A program made the translations under genes and the position numbers. Below are positions 7,355 to 14,372 of a stretch of 18,103 nucleotides of DNA, one piece after another. Below the pieces are notes generated by a model. That model did not search any database and was not told where the DNA came from. It worked only from the letters and a program-made list of their open reading frames with translations. The DNA is taken from assembly GCA_958445895.1 (NCBI GenBank), contig CAUCTV010000024.1, positions 1-18,103 of the forward strand. Direction: 5' to 3'. This stretch comes from an uncultured Collinsella sp. GTDB taxonomy: Bacteria > Actinomycetota > Coriobacteriia > Coriobacteriales > Coriobacteriaceae. Position 1 is the stretch's first letter; each line of letters starts with the position of its first letter.

Positions 7355-8779
7355 CTATGCGAATGGCTCGTCCTGCTGTATGGGAAACGTCACCGTAATG
7401 GTGGTTCCCACGCCCAACTCGCTCGACAGATCAAGCGTGGCGTGATGATACAGGGCCGCATGCTTGACAATGGCAAGCCCCAGGCCGGTTCCGCCGCGTG
7501 CCTTGGACCTACTCTTGTCCACGCGATAGAACCGCTCAAATACCTTGCCCTGTTCTTCAGGCGCGATACCGATTCCCGTGTCGGCGACAGCGAGGAACGG
7601 ATGGCCTTCGTCGTTGGTGCCGCACTGCAGCGTAACCGTACCGCCGGGCCGATTGTAGCGGATGGCGTTGCTTGCCAGATTATAGATGAGCTCGTCGACC
7701 AAGCGCGACACGCCTTCGATGACCACAGGCTTGGTCTCATGACTTATCGTCACATTCACTTGACGGGCGACCTGTTCAAGACGCTGCTCAACCGCGTAGA
7801 TCGCACGCGAGAGCTCAATAGGCTCCGTGGACCCAATGGGCACTGCCTCGCCTTCAGTTGCACGTTCGGCCTCGTCCAAGTTAGACAGCGTAAGGATGTC
7901 GTTGACAAGCGCTGCCAAGCGGCCCGCCTCACGATAGATGCGACCGCCAAAGTTGCGCAGGTCGTCCTCGCCCTCGACCATGCCATTTGCGATGAGCTCG
8001 GCATAGCCCGAAATCGCCGTAAGCGGCGTCTTGAGCTCATGGGTGATATTCGCCGTGAACTCGCGGCGCATACGGTCGTTGTCCGCTAGCACCGCCATTT
8101 GGCGCTTGAGTTCCTGGCGCTGCGACTCGATGCGCTCAAGCATGGGGACCATCTCGGCATAGGCGTGCTCATAGCTACGGCGTGGGTGATCCAAATCCAC
8201 CTCTTGCAACGGCGCGATGATGGCACGGGACTCACGGCGCGCCATAAAAAACGAGAGTACTGCACCCGCTGCTGCGATAAGCAGCATCGGCGCCAGCATC
8301 GACAGCAAAATCGCCGCAACGCCAGGCTGGGCCTGCGCCAAGCGAACGACCTGGCCGTTATCAAGGGTGACGGCGCGATACAGCATAATCTCGTCGAGTG
8401 TAGAGCTTGCGCGCTCCGCGGAACCCGAACCACTCTCAAAGGCCTCGATGACCTCGGGGCGATCGCCATGGTTGGGCAGTGTGGAAGGCGACGCCTCGTT
8501 GTCGTAGGCAACAGATCCGTCCTTATTGATCAGCGTGATACGAAGATCCTCGCGATCGAGGCTTCGCAAGAACGGAATGGGCTCCTGCTGCTCGTCGAGG
8601 GCGGCAGCAATGAGCTCGGTTTCCTGCGCCAGATTGGCACTCGTGGCATCCGCCAAAGTGTTTTGCACAAAGAACGCACCCAGCACCGTAAACGCCACGA
8701 TAACCGCCATGGCGCAGACAAAGATCGTCACAAAAACGCGGTGCGACAGCGTATGTTTTCCCTGGGGGGCGAAGACCAC
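7355..8779 (-). CDS. phoR: Sensor histidine kinase, PhoR type
   Basis: A 474-residue membrane kinase starting at GTG 8779, with GGAGGAG ideally placed and overlapping the regulator's stop. Helix 1 is about residues 15-38, then an extracytoplasmic sensor of about 115 residues, then helix 2 (about 154-180). The cytoplasmic part has the H-box FTANITHELKTPL (phospho-accepting His247), the N-box with Asn371 in NLASNAIRYN, the G1 box DTGIGIAP (400-407), an F-box-like ERFYRVDKSR and the G2 box GGTGLGLAI (429-437). The REFTANITHELKTPLTAISGYAELI wording is typical of PhoR. With PstB and a PhoB-type regulator upstream, phosphate sensing is the likely role; the input itself is not shown by sequence. All catalytic residues are present. 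Confidence 0.9.
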   Translation of the reverse strand: MVFAPQGKHTLSHRVFVTIFVCAMAVIVAFTVLGAFFVQNTLADATSANLAQETELIAAALDEQQEPIPFLRSLDREDLRITLINKDGSVAYDNEASPSTLPNHGDRPEVIEAFESGSGSAERASSTLDEIMLYRAVTLDNGQVVRLAQAQPGVAAILLSMLAPMLLIAAAGAVLSFFMARRESRAIIAPLQEVDLDHPRRSYEHAYAEMVPMLERIESQRQELKRQMAVLADNDRMRREFTANITHELKTPLTAISGYAELIANGMVEGEDDLRNFGGRIYREAGRLAALVNDILTLSNLDEAERATEGEAVPIGSTEPIELSRAIYAVEQRLEQVARQVNVTISHETKPVVIEGVSRLVDELIYNLASNAIRYNRPGGTVTLQCGTNDEGHPFLAVADTGIGIAPEEQGKVFERFYRVDKSRSKARGGTGLGLAIVKHAALYHHATLDLSSELGVGTTITVTFPIQQDEPFA

Positions 8780-8782
8780 GGG

Positions 8783-9511
8783 TTACTCCTCCGATGCGGT
8801 GGCCGCGGTGTCGTCGCCTTCGGCACCATCACCGGCAGAAGGCTCGGCCAGGCGATAACCCACGCCGCGCACGGTCTCGATGGCGCTGGCATGCTCGCCC
8901 AGTTTTTGGCGAAGCGTCTGCACGTGCACGTCAACGGTGCGCGAACCGCCGTCGAAGTCCCAGCCCCACACGCTCTGCAGCAATGACTCGCGGGTAAAGA
9001 CCACGCCGGGCTTGCGCATGAGGTACTCGAGCAGGTCGAACTCGCGCAGGGTGAGCTTAAGCGGCTCGCCGGCAACGGTCACCTCGCGATGGCTAGGCGA
9101 AAGCACGATGTCGCCCACGCTGAGCACATCGCTCGCCTGCTTGACCATGCCGCCGCGACGCAGCAGTGCGCGGCAGCGGCTCGCAAGCTCCATGAGCGAA
9201 AACGGCTTAGTCAGGTAATCGTCGGCACCGCCATCGAGCGCCATCACCTTGTCGAGTTCGGTGTCCTTGGCGGTAAGCATCATGATGGGCACCGTCGCCG
9301 TCAGGCGATCGGCACGCAGGCGACGCATAATCGCCAAGCCATCGGTGTCGGGCAGCATGATATCGAGCAGCACAGCATCGGGCACCCGTCGCGCCACGGC
9401 AGCTTTAAACTCGCCATCACACGAAAAGCCCTCGGCCTCGATTCCCTGCTTGCGCAGCGCGTAGACTGTCAAATCCCTGATGTTGTCATCGTCCTCGACG
9501 TAATAGATCAT
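8783..9511 (-). CDS. phoP: OmpR-family response regulator, PhoP/PhoB type
   Basis: A 242-residue regulator. The receiver domain has the acidic pair Asp6/Asp7, phospho-acceptor Asp50 in LLDIMLPDTDG, Thr80 and Lys102 in LTKPF. A winged-helix DNA-binding domain follows from about residue 125 (LTLREFDLLEYLM, VFTRESLLQSVWGWDFDGGSRTVDVHV and RGVGYRL). The C-terminus carries an unusual low-complexity acidic tail, EPSAGDGAEGDDTAATASEE, not needed for the fold. ATG 9511 has AAAGGGG six bases upstream. It lies 64 bases after pstB and 3 bases before its kinase, so pstB-phoP-phoR probably forms one transcript. Members activate the phosphate-starvation regulon. Confidence 0.9.
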   Translation of the reverse strand: MIYYVEDDDNIRDLTVYALRKQGIEAEGFSCDGEFKAAVARRVPDAVLLDIMLPDTDGLAIMRRLRADRLTATVPIMMLTAKDTELDKVMALDGGADDYLTKPFSLMELASRCRALLRRGGMVKQASDVLSVGDIVLSPSHREVTVAGEPLKLTLREFDLLEYLMRKPGVVFTRESLLQSVWGWDFDGGSRTVDVHVQTLRQKLGEHASAIETVRGVGYRLAEPSAGDGAEGDDTAATASEE

Positions 9512-9575
9512 GTTGAACCCCTTTGCGGCCGATATGACCGCATCTTAACCCTAAAGGCACCTGTAAAAGACAGCG

Positions 9576-10451
9576 TCAGCCAAAACGCCCCGTCAAATAA
9601 TCCGCGGTGCGCGGATCGGACGGATTCTTAAAGAGTTGCGCGGTGGGCGCGTGCTCCACCAGCTCACCCAGCAAAAAGAACGCAACCGAATCGGAAATAC
9701 GCGCGGCCTGCTGCATGTTGTGCGTCACGACCACCAGCGTGCAGGTCTCCTTGAGCTCGCAGGCCAGCTGCTCCACCACCAACGTCGACACAGGGTCGAG
9801 TGCCGAAGTCGGCTCGTCCATCAGCAGAATGTCGGGCTGCACGGCAAGTGCGCGGGCGATGCACAGGCGCTGCTGCTGTCCACCCGAAAGACCCAGGCCC
9901 GACTCTTTGAGCTTGTCCTTGACCTCGTCCCACAGGGCAGCGCGACGCAGGGAGTCCTCGACCAGCTCATCGAGCACGGCGCGGTCGCGCACACCCATAC
10001 CGCGAGGACCGTAGGCGACGTTGTCGTAGATGCTCATGGGAAATGGGTTGGGGCGTTGGAACACCATGCCCACGCGCTGGCGCAAACGGCAGATGTCGCA
10101 ATCGCCCAGGATATCTTGACCATCGAGCGCAATCTTGCCCTCGATGCGGCAATCCTTGATGCCGTCGTTCATGCGGTTAAAGCAGCGCAGCAACGTGGAC
10201 TTTCCGCAGCCCGAAGGCCCGATGAACGAGGTGATCTGCTTGTCGCGGATCTTGATATTCACGTCCTTGAGCGCATGGTGGTCGCCATAGAACAGGTCGA
10301 GGCCCTCGACGTCGATGCGCGTCGGCGAGGCGGCAAGATCCTCTGCCGTGGGGCGAGTCGCATCCCCAACCTCGCGCTCATGCGCGGCCTCGGCCTGCGC
10401 TTCCATGAGTTCTTCAAGCTCCGTGGGCTCCACAGCCGCAGCAGCCGTCAT
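9576..10451 (-). CDS. pstB: Phosphate ABC transporter ATP-binding protein PstB
   Basis: A 291-residue ATPase if started at ATG 10451, with GGAGGT seven bases upstream; the in-frame ATG at 10466 overlaps that ribosome-binding site and is less likely. Walker A is GPSGCGKST (78-86), the Q-loop region VFQRPNPFPMSIYDNVAYG is diagnostic for PstB, the signature is LSGGQQQR (188-195), Walker B ILLMDEPTSALDP, and the H-loop VVTHNMQQAARISD. PstB usually has about 250 residues; here an extra Ala/Glu-rich N-terminal extension of about 40 residues precedes the ATPase core. It energises high-affinity phosphate uptake with PstC and PstA, which are not next to it: the upstream neighbour is a VanS-like kinase. 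The function is clear; the missing partners must lie elsewhere. Confidence 0.95.
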   Translation of the reverse strand: MTAAAAVEPTELEELMEAQAEAAHEREVGDATRPTAEDLAASPTRIDVEGLDLFYGDHHALKDVNIKIRDKQITSFIGPSGCGKSTLLRCFNRMNDGIKDCRIEGKIALDGQDILGDCDICRLRQRVGMVFQRPNPFPMSIYDNVAYGPRGMGVRDRAVLDELVEDSLRRAALWDEVKDKLKESGLGLSGGQQQRLCIARALAVQPDILLMDEPTSALDPVSTLVVEQLACELKETCTLVVVTHNMQQAARISDSVAFFLLGELVEHAPTAQLFKNPSDPRTADYLTGRFG

Positions 10452-10464
10452 ACCGCACACCTCC

Positions 10465-10493
10465 ATATCGATATCAATTCAGCAGTATCGATA
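10465..10493. promoter_or_regulatory. Paired TATCGATA palindromes before pstB
   Basis: ATATCGATAT (10465-10474) and TATCGATA (10486-10493) are perfect palindromes whose centres are 20 bp apart, about two helical turns. The first is adjacent to the pstB ribosome-binding site. The spacing suits two regulator dimers on one face of DNA. A candidate operator, by symmetry and position only. Confidence 0.35.
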
Positions 10494-10506
10494 GTAGGAA
10501 TCGCGG

Positions 10507-10543
10507 CTCATACGCACGTGAGCACATTGTCAAGTGTTTGTAA
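10507..10543 (-). promoter_or_regulatory. Candidate pstB promoter with Pho-box-like repeats
   Basis: On the minus strand TTGACA (10528-10533) matches the -35 consensus, with TATGAG (10507-10512) 15 bp downstream, a short spacer. TTACAA (10538-10543) lies exactly 10 bp upstream of TTGACA, reminiscent of the TTAACA-type direct repeats bound by PhoP in Firmicutes. Activation by the PhoP encoded downstream would be consistent but is inferred. Confidence 0.35.
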
Positions 10544-10554
10544 GGGCACGCTAG

Positions 10555-11793
10555 CTATGCGGCGGGCAGCTCGATGGTGAATATCGTGTGTTCGGGCGTC
10601 GATTCACATGCAACGGTACCGCCGTGTGCCGCGATGATCTCCTTGGCAATAGCAAGGCCCAAACCGGCACCACCGCGATTGGTCGCACGCGCCGCATCCA
10701 GGCGATAGAACTTCTCAAAGATCACCTTGAGCTTAGCCGCAGGGATAGGATCGCCCTGATTGATAAAGCGCACGCGCACGCCGCCATCGTCTTGGCGCCT
10801 GGCCTCAATCGTGATAGTCGAGCCCTCATAGCTATAGGCGACGGCGTTTTTCATGATGTTGTTAAACACGCGGGCCATCTTATCGCCATCCACGAGCACC
10901 GTCAGGTCCTCGCGAATATCAACCTGGGCTTCCTTATGTTGCTCGTTGAGGATGGGATAGAACTCGTCAGCCACCTGAGCCAGCAGCAACCCCAGATCAA
11001 CATAGCCGCGCGTGAGCACGATATCGTGGAAGTCAAAGCGCGTGATATCGAAGAACTCTTCGATGAGTGCATCGAGCCGGTGCGCCTTGTCGAGCGCCAC
11101 GCCCGTAAAGTGCGCACGTTGCTCAACCGGCAGCTCAGGAGCCTCTTGCAGCAGAGAAAGATAGCCCACCACACTGGCAAGCGGGGTGCGTAGGTCATGT
11201 GCCAAGTACGTGACCAGATCGTCCTTGCGATGAGACTCGTCACGCAAGGCCTGTTGCACCTTGCGCTCGCGATCGCGCACACGGTTGAGTGCGCCCTCGA
11301 CCTCCAGGAAGTCGCCGTCGATGTTGTCCCAGGTGTCGGGGTGATCGATCAGGCGATCTTGAATACGAGCGGCCAGCACACAATCGGCATGCTGCTCGCC
11401 CTGCTCATAGCCCTGGTAGTACAGGGCGCGGCCGCAAAAGAACAGCACGCACACGGCAAGCGCCAGCACAAAGCCAAGCATGTTGAATACAAAGCCGGCA
11501 TCGAACAGCACCGGCCCTTCGATGCCGCCGAGTGCCATGGCGCCAATCGCCAACGTCATGGCCCACGCGGCACCGCCAATCACCACGCAGCGGCGTACGA
11601 TTTCAAATCGATCGATCAGCAAAAAGCCGACAAGCAGCACCGCCAAGATTCCAGCGATGTTATCGATGCCAATCAGCAGCAGGCTCAGCAAAAAGAGCAG
11701 CACCGTTGCAAGCGCGCGGTTGTCGACGACCGACCTCACGTATTCAAAGAGTCGATCGGGCACCTCGAATGCCTGCCTATCGTCTTTTGTCAT
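10555..11793 (-). CDS. Sensor histidine kinase, VanS-like, four membrane helices
   Basis: About 412 residues from ATG 11793, which has GGGGA seven bases upstream; a GTG two codons earlier is in frame but sits too close to it. Four hydrophobic segments (roughly residues 29-45, 48-63, 70-90 and 103-121) are joined by short loops, so there is no large extracytoplasmic sensor; sensing may occur in the membrane. A coiled stretch leads to the H-box YLAHDLRTPLASVVGYLSLL (His199), worded as in the VanS family. Asn in NNIMKNAVAYSYEG and the G2 box GGAGLGLAIA follow. The G1 motif is degenerate (INQGDPIPA for the usual DxGxG), as in VanS relatives. It follows the VanR-like gene by 25 bases. A cell-wall signal is inferred from the family and the divergent carboxypeptidase. 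Confidence 0.88.
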   Translation of the reverse strand: MTKDDRQAFEVPDRLFEYVRSVVDNRALATVLLFLLSLLLIGIDNIAGILAVLLVGFLLIDRFEIVRRCVVIGGAAWAMTLAIGAMALGGIEGPVLFDAGFVFNMLGFVLALAVCVLFFCGRALYYQGYEQGEQHADCVLAARIQDRLIDHPDTWDNIDGDFLEVEGALNRVRDRERKVQQALRDESHRKDDLVTYLAHDLRTPLASVVGYLSLLQEAPELPVEQRAHFTGVALDKAHRLDALIEEFFDITRFDFHDIVLTRGYVDLGLLLAQVADEFYPILNEQHKEAQVDIREDLTVLVDGDKMARVFNNIMKNAVAYSYEGSTITIEARRQDDGGVRVRFINQGDPIPAAKLKVIFEKFYRLDAARATNRGGAGLGLAIAKEIIAAHGGTVACESTPEHTIFTIELPAA

Positions 11794-11818
11794 ATCCACT
11801 TCCCCACCATCAAAGGCG

Positions 11819-12514
11819 TTATTCGATTATGTAGCCGACGCCCCAGACGTTTTTGATAAAGCGCGGCTTTTGAGCGTCGTCACCGATCTTTTCGCGCAGG
11901 TGGCGAATGTGCACCATCACCGTATTGTTGGAGCCGGGCATAAAATCCTCGTTCCACACCGCGCGGAACAGATCCTCCACGGCCACCACACTGCCGCGAT
12001 GCTCGACCAGATACAGCAAGATGGAATACTCGATGGGCGTGAGGCGCACCGGCGCACCGTCCACCATTACGGAACGAGCATCGCGGTTGATCTCCAGGCC
12101 GTCGAGCTGGATGATCGGCGACTCGGCCACCTGCGCGCGGCTACCGTAGCTGGTGTAGCGGCGAAGCTGAGCATGCACGCGCGCGATGAGCTCAAGCGGA
12201 CGGAACGGCTTAACCACGTAATCGTCCGCGCCAAGCGAAAGGCCCTCGATCTTGTCTTGCTGGGCATCGCGCGCCGTCAGCATGATCACGGGATAGGTAT
12301 GGCTGGAACGGATCGTACGCAGCAACTCAAGCCCATCGATATCGGGCAGCATGACATCCAGCAGCGCCAGATCGAACTCCTGCTCCAAGATTGCCTTGGC
12401 AGCGTCGGCCCCGCTATAGGCGACCTGTACATCAAAGCCTTCTTTTGTAAGGTAGATACCAACCAAGTCGGCGATGGCCTTTTCGTCATCAACTACCAAA
12501 ATGCACTCGTTCAT
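11819..12514 (-). CDS. OmpR-family response regulator, VanR-like
   Basis: A 231-residue regulator. The receiver has Asp9/Asp10, phospho-acceptor Asp53 in LLDVMLPDIDG, Thr80 and Lys102 in VVKPF. The winged-helix domain has LTPIEYSILLYLVEHRG, the phrase FRAVWNEDFMPGSNNTVMVHIRHLREKIGDD characteristic of VanR-type proteins split across the recognition helix, and a terminal VWGVGYIIE. ATG 12514 has GAGAGGAG six bases upstream. It is the first gene of the regulator-kinase pair and diverges from the carboxypeptidase gene. No VanH, Van ligase or VanX is present, so this is a wall-related regulator of the same subfamily rather than evidence of glycopeptide resistance. Confidence 0.9.
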   Translation of the reverse strand: MNECILVVDDEKAIADLVGIYLTKEGFDVQVAYSGADAAKAILEQEFDLALLDVMLPDIDGLELLRTIRSSHTYPVIMLTARDAQQDKIEGLSLGADDYVVKPFRPLELIARVHAQLRRYTSYGSRAQVAESPIIQLDGLEINRDARSVMVDGAPVRLTPIEYSILLYLVEHRGSVVAVEDLFRAVWNEDFMPGSNNTVMVHIRHLREKIGDDAQKPRFIKNVWGVGYIIE

Positions 12515-12535
12515 GCGTGCTCCTCTCGCGCTCCA

Positions 12536-12564
12536 TTATGCCCGAGGGGGCGCATGCCACACAC
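12536..12564 (-). promoter_or_regulatory. Promoter of the VanRS-like pair
   Basis: CATAAT (12536-12541, minus strand) is a good -10 hexamer placed to give a leader of about 15 bases before the regulator. The -35 position (about 12559-12564) does not match consensus. A weak -35 with a dyad ending 10 bp further upstream fits an activator-dependent promoter. Confidence 0.45.
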
Positions 12565-12573
12565 AACAAGCGT

Positions 12574-12600
12574 GGGTGATTAAGTCGGCCTTAAGCACCC
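12574..12600. promoter_or_regulatory. 27-bp dyad between divergent VanR-like and carboxypeptidase genes
   Basis: Arms GGGTGATTAAG (12574-12584) and CTTAAGCACCC (12590-12600) are complementary at 10 of 11 positions around TCGGC. Read as direct repeats, TTAAG recurs with an 11-bp period (12580 and 12591), the spacing used by OmpR-family regulators. There is no following T-run, so it is unlikely to be a terminator. Its place just upstream of the -35 of the VanR-like gene suggests the operator for autoregulation and possibly for the divergent carboxypeptidase. Confidence 0.55.
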
Positions 12601-12643
12601 TTGTGCCCGTTCGGGCGCGGATGTGGGCCACGCACGCACGCGA

Positions 12644-12672
12644 TGATCGCCGACACCGGCAAACGATATACT
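12644..12672 (+). promoter_or_regulatory. Candidate promoter of the D,D-carboxypeptidase gene
   Basis: TATACT (12667-12672) matches five of six bases of the -10 consensus. The hexamer 17 bp upstream, TGATCG, is a poor -35. The position implies transcription starts near 12679, which excludes the earlier possible start codons at 12601 and 12643 and supports GTG 12712. Confidence 0.4.
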
Positions 12673-12711
12673 CTAGTTCCAGAAGAGACCATCCCGTCGA
12701 AAGCGAAATCT

Positions 12712-14052
12712 GTGAAGTCCCTCACCTCTTTTGCAAAGCGCTCAGCCCAGCTTGCCGCCGGCTTTGTCTGCGCTATCGCCCTTGCCGCTGGCGTGCCCAC
12801 CGTCGCCGGCGCCCAAGTGCTCACGACCGACAATGTCTGCGGCAAAACCGCCGATGCGCGCGGCATCACGGCCGATAATCTGCCCGATATCGATGCGACC
12901 AATGCGCTCGTCATGGGCAAAGACGGCACCGTCTACTACGGGCGCGGCGCCGATGAGCAGGTCAAAATCGCCTCGATCACCAAGGTCATGACCGCAATCC
13001 TAACCGTCGAGAATTGCAAGATGGACGAGAAGGTCACGGTGAGCAACGCCGCAGCCACCGTGGGTAATTCGACCGCCGGCTTGCTCGAAGGTGACGAGCT
13101 TACCGTGGAGCAGGCACTGCGCGGCCTGATGATTCCCTCGGGCAACGACGCCGCCGTCGTGCTCGCCGAATATGTGGGCAAGAAGATCGACCCTAAAACC
13201 AAAGACGCCGAGGCAACCTTTGTGAAGGCCATGAACGAGCGCGCTAAGAAGCTCGGCTGCACCGGTACGCTTTTTGAAAACCCGCATGGTCTGGACTTTG
13301 ATGAGTGGGCTGGCGATATGCACTCAACCGCACACGACGTAGCGCTGATGATGCAGGAGGCCATGAAAAACGACACGATCCGCGAGGTCGTAGCGAGCGA
13401 GGATTCCTGGATCGAGGTCACGGGCGCCGACGGCACCGACCATTCGCATTCCATGGACACGCACAACGTTTTGCTCGGTCAGGACGGAAACATTGGCGGC
13501 AAGACCGGCACCACCGACGACGCGGGCTACTGCTTTACGAGCGCCTACAACCGCGACGGCGACGAGATCTACACTGTTATTTTGAACTCCACCACCACCG
13601 ACCAGCGCTTTACCGATACCGCCAGCCTTGCCAACTGGTACTACGGCCACAAGGTGACGGTCACAATCGCCAACACGCAGGAAAAGACCGCCAACGGCAA
13701 CCCGCTTATGGCGCGCATTGGCCAAACCGACTGGACGGATAAGACGATCGACGCCACACTCGCCGATCCTACGGCGCAAGCGACCGTGTTTTCCCTTGCC
13801 GGCGAGGTGACCGAAAAGGTTAGCTACGACGATCTTTCGGGCACGGTGCATGTGGGCGACAAGGTGGGCAGCGTCACGCTCAAGCAGGACGGCACCAAGA
13901 TCGCCGTCATGGACCTGGTTGCCGACGAGGAAGGCGCAGGGCCGAATCCCATTGAGTGGCTACTCGTGAAGCTCGATCGCTTGGGCCGCCGCATCGACAA
14001 CCGCCCGCTCACGGCAGAAAGCGAGACCGTCGCCAAGGCGCCCGAGATGTAG
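12712..14052 (+). CDS. Secreted serine-type D-Ala-D-Ala carboxypeptidase (peptidase S11, DacA/PBP5 family)
   Basis: 446 residues from GTG 12712. I chose this start because it gives a clean signal peptide: a K/R-containing start, hydrophobic core LAAGFVCAIALAAGV and AGA before the likely cleavage. Earlier TTG 12601 and ATG 12643 lack a ribosome-binding site, and a promoter -10 lies downstream of both. Active-site motifs are SITK (Ser88, Lys91), SGN (143-145) and KTG in GGKTGTT (264-266), the complete S11 set. PSGNDAAVVLAE and LFENPHGLDF also match the family. It trims the terminal D-Ala from peptidoglycan pentapeptides outside the membrane. A beta-rich C-terminal part follows, but the end lacks an obvious amphipathic or membrane anchor. 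It is divergent from the VanRS-like pair and followed by a strong terminator. Confidence 0.92.
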   Translation: MKSLTSFAKRSAQLAAGFVCAIALAAGVPTVAGAQVLTTDNVCGKTADARGITADNLPDIDATNALVMGKDGTVYYGRGADEQVKIASITKVMTAILTVENCKMDEKVTVSNAAATVGNSTAGLLEGDELTVEQALRGLMIPSGNDAAVVLAEYVGKKIDPKTKDAEATFVKAMNERAKKLGCTGTLFENPHGLDFDEWAGDMHSTAHDVALMMQEAMKNDTIREVVASEDSWIEVTGADGTDHSHSMDTHNVLLGQDGNIGGKTGTTDDAGYCFTSAYNRDGDEIYTVILNSTTTDQRFTDTASLANWYYGHKVTVTIANTQEKTANGNPLMARIGQTDWTDKTIDATLADPTAQATVFSLAGEVTEKVSYDDLSGTVHVGDKVGSVTLKQDGTKIAVMDLVADEEGAGPNPIEWLLVKLDRLGRRIDNRPLTAESETVAKAPEM

Positions 14053-14078
14053 TGCGCAAGAATAATAAGTCCGCTGAA

Positions 14079-14109
14079 AGGAGGCGTCCGAAAGGATGCC
14101 TCCTTTTTT
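14079..14109 (+). terminator. Strong intrinsic terminator of the carboxypeptidase gene
   Basis: AGGAGGCGTCC (14079-14089) and GGATGCCTCCT (14094-14104) pair over 11 bp with one G·U, closing a GAAA loop, and are followed by six T. It begins 26 bases after the stop codon. Immediately after the T-run comes a fragment of the tRNA-associated cassette. Confidence 0.92.
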
Positions 14110-14131
14110 GAGGTTCGAATCCCCAGCCGCC
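14110..14131. repeat. Truncated right end of the tRNA-associated cassette (Ser locus)
   Basis: The bases GGTTCGAATCCCCAGCCGCC and those just beyond repeat exactly the right end of the full cassette 190 bp further on (14302-14321). Only this end is present; it abuts the T-run of the carboxypeptidase terminator. The CCCCAGC-CGCCA part matches the real tRNA-Ser 3' end with four bases missing, in inverted orientation to the tRNA gene. Confidence 0.7.
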
Positions 14132-14200
14132 ATTCTTGATAATAAAAAGGGCCCCAAATGGGACCCTTCTTCAAATTCGTACTGGCGGAGAGCTGGGGAT

Positions 14201-14301
14201 GTCCGGGCATGCTGCGCATGCCCTCCGGCTTCAAAGCCTGGCGGCTTTTCGCCCACGGGCTACAAACGCTTTCGCGTTTGCTTAACGCCCGTGCCCTCTC
14301 G
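14201..14301. repeat. Multi-hairpin cassette, Ser version
   Basis: Successive plus-strand helices: GGGCATGC-TGC-GCATGCCC (14205-14223), GGCT-TCAA-AGCC, GGCG/CGCC, a two-part stem CACGGGC (14254-14260) / GCCCGTG (14287-14293) enclosing CAAACGC-TTTC-GCGTTTG (14263-14280), and CCC-TCTC-GGG (14294-14303). The inner hairpin has a GAAA loop if read on the minus strand. The same order of helices occurs at 17180-17307 and 17878-18007 with compensatory differences. No open reading frame worth calling lies in it. Confidence 0.75.
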
Positions 14302-14327
14302 GGTTCGAATCCCCAGCCGCCATTCTT

Positions 14328-14358
14328 GATAATAAAAAGGGCCCCAAATGGGACCCTT
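14328..14358 (-). terminator. tRNA-Ser terminator
   Basis: On the minus strand AAGGGTCCC-ATTT-GGGGCCCTT forms a 9-bp stem with one U·G pair, followed by TTTTTATTA, 15 bases after the tRNA CCA. A copy of the same hairpin occurs 190 bp further on (14147-14168) behind the tRNA 3'-end remnant. Confidence 0.88.
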
Positions 14359-14372
14359 CTTTCAAGTCATAC

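Noticed and set aside
9636..10580. 314-codon plus-strand open frame opposite pstB
   Set aside because: Complement of PstB with all ATPase motifs on the minus strand; no ribosome-binding site or recognisable domain.
11480..12583. 367-codon plus-strand open frame opposite the VanRS-like genes
   Set aside because: It overlaps two complete two-component genes and has no credible start or domain.
12601..12711. Upstream extension of the carboxypeptidase from TTG 12601 or ATG 12643
   Set aside because: No ribosome-binding site, it would place 23-37 residues before a clean signal peptide, and the likely -10 box lies downstream of both codons.
11819..14052. Vancomycin-resistance locus
   Set aside because: Regulator and kinase are VanRS-like, but there is no VanH, D-Ala-D-Lac/D-Ser ligase or VanX/VanXY, and the carboxypeptidase is of the ordinary S11 family.
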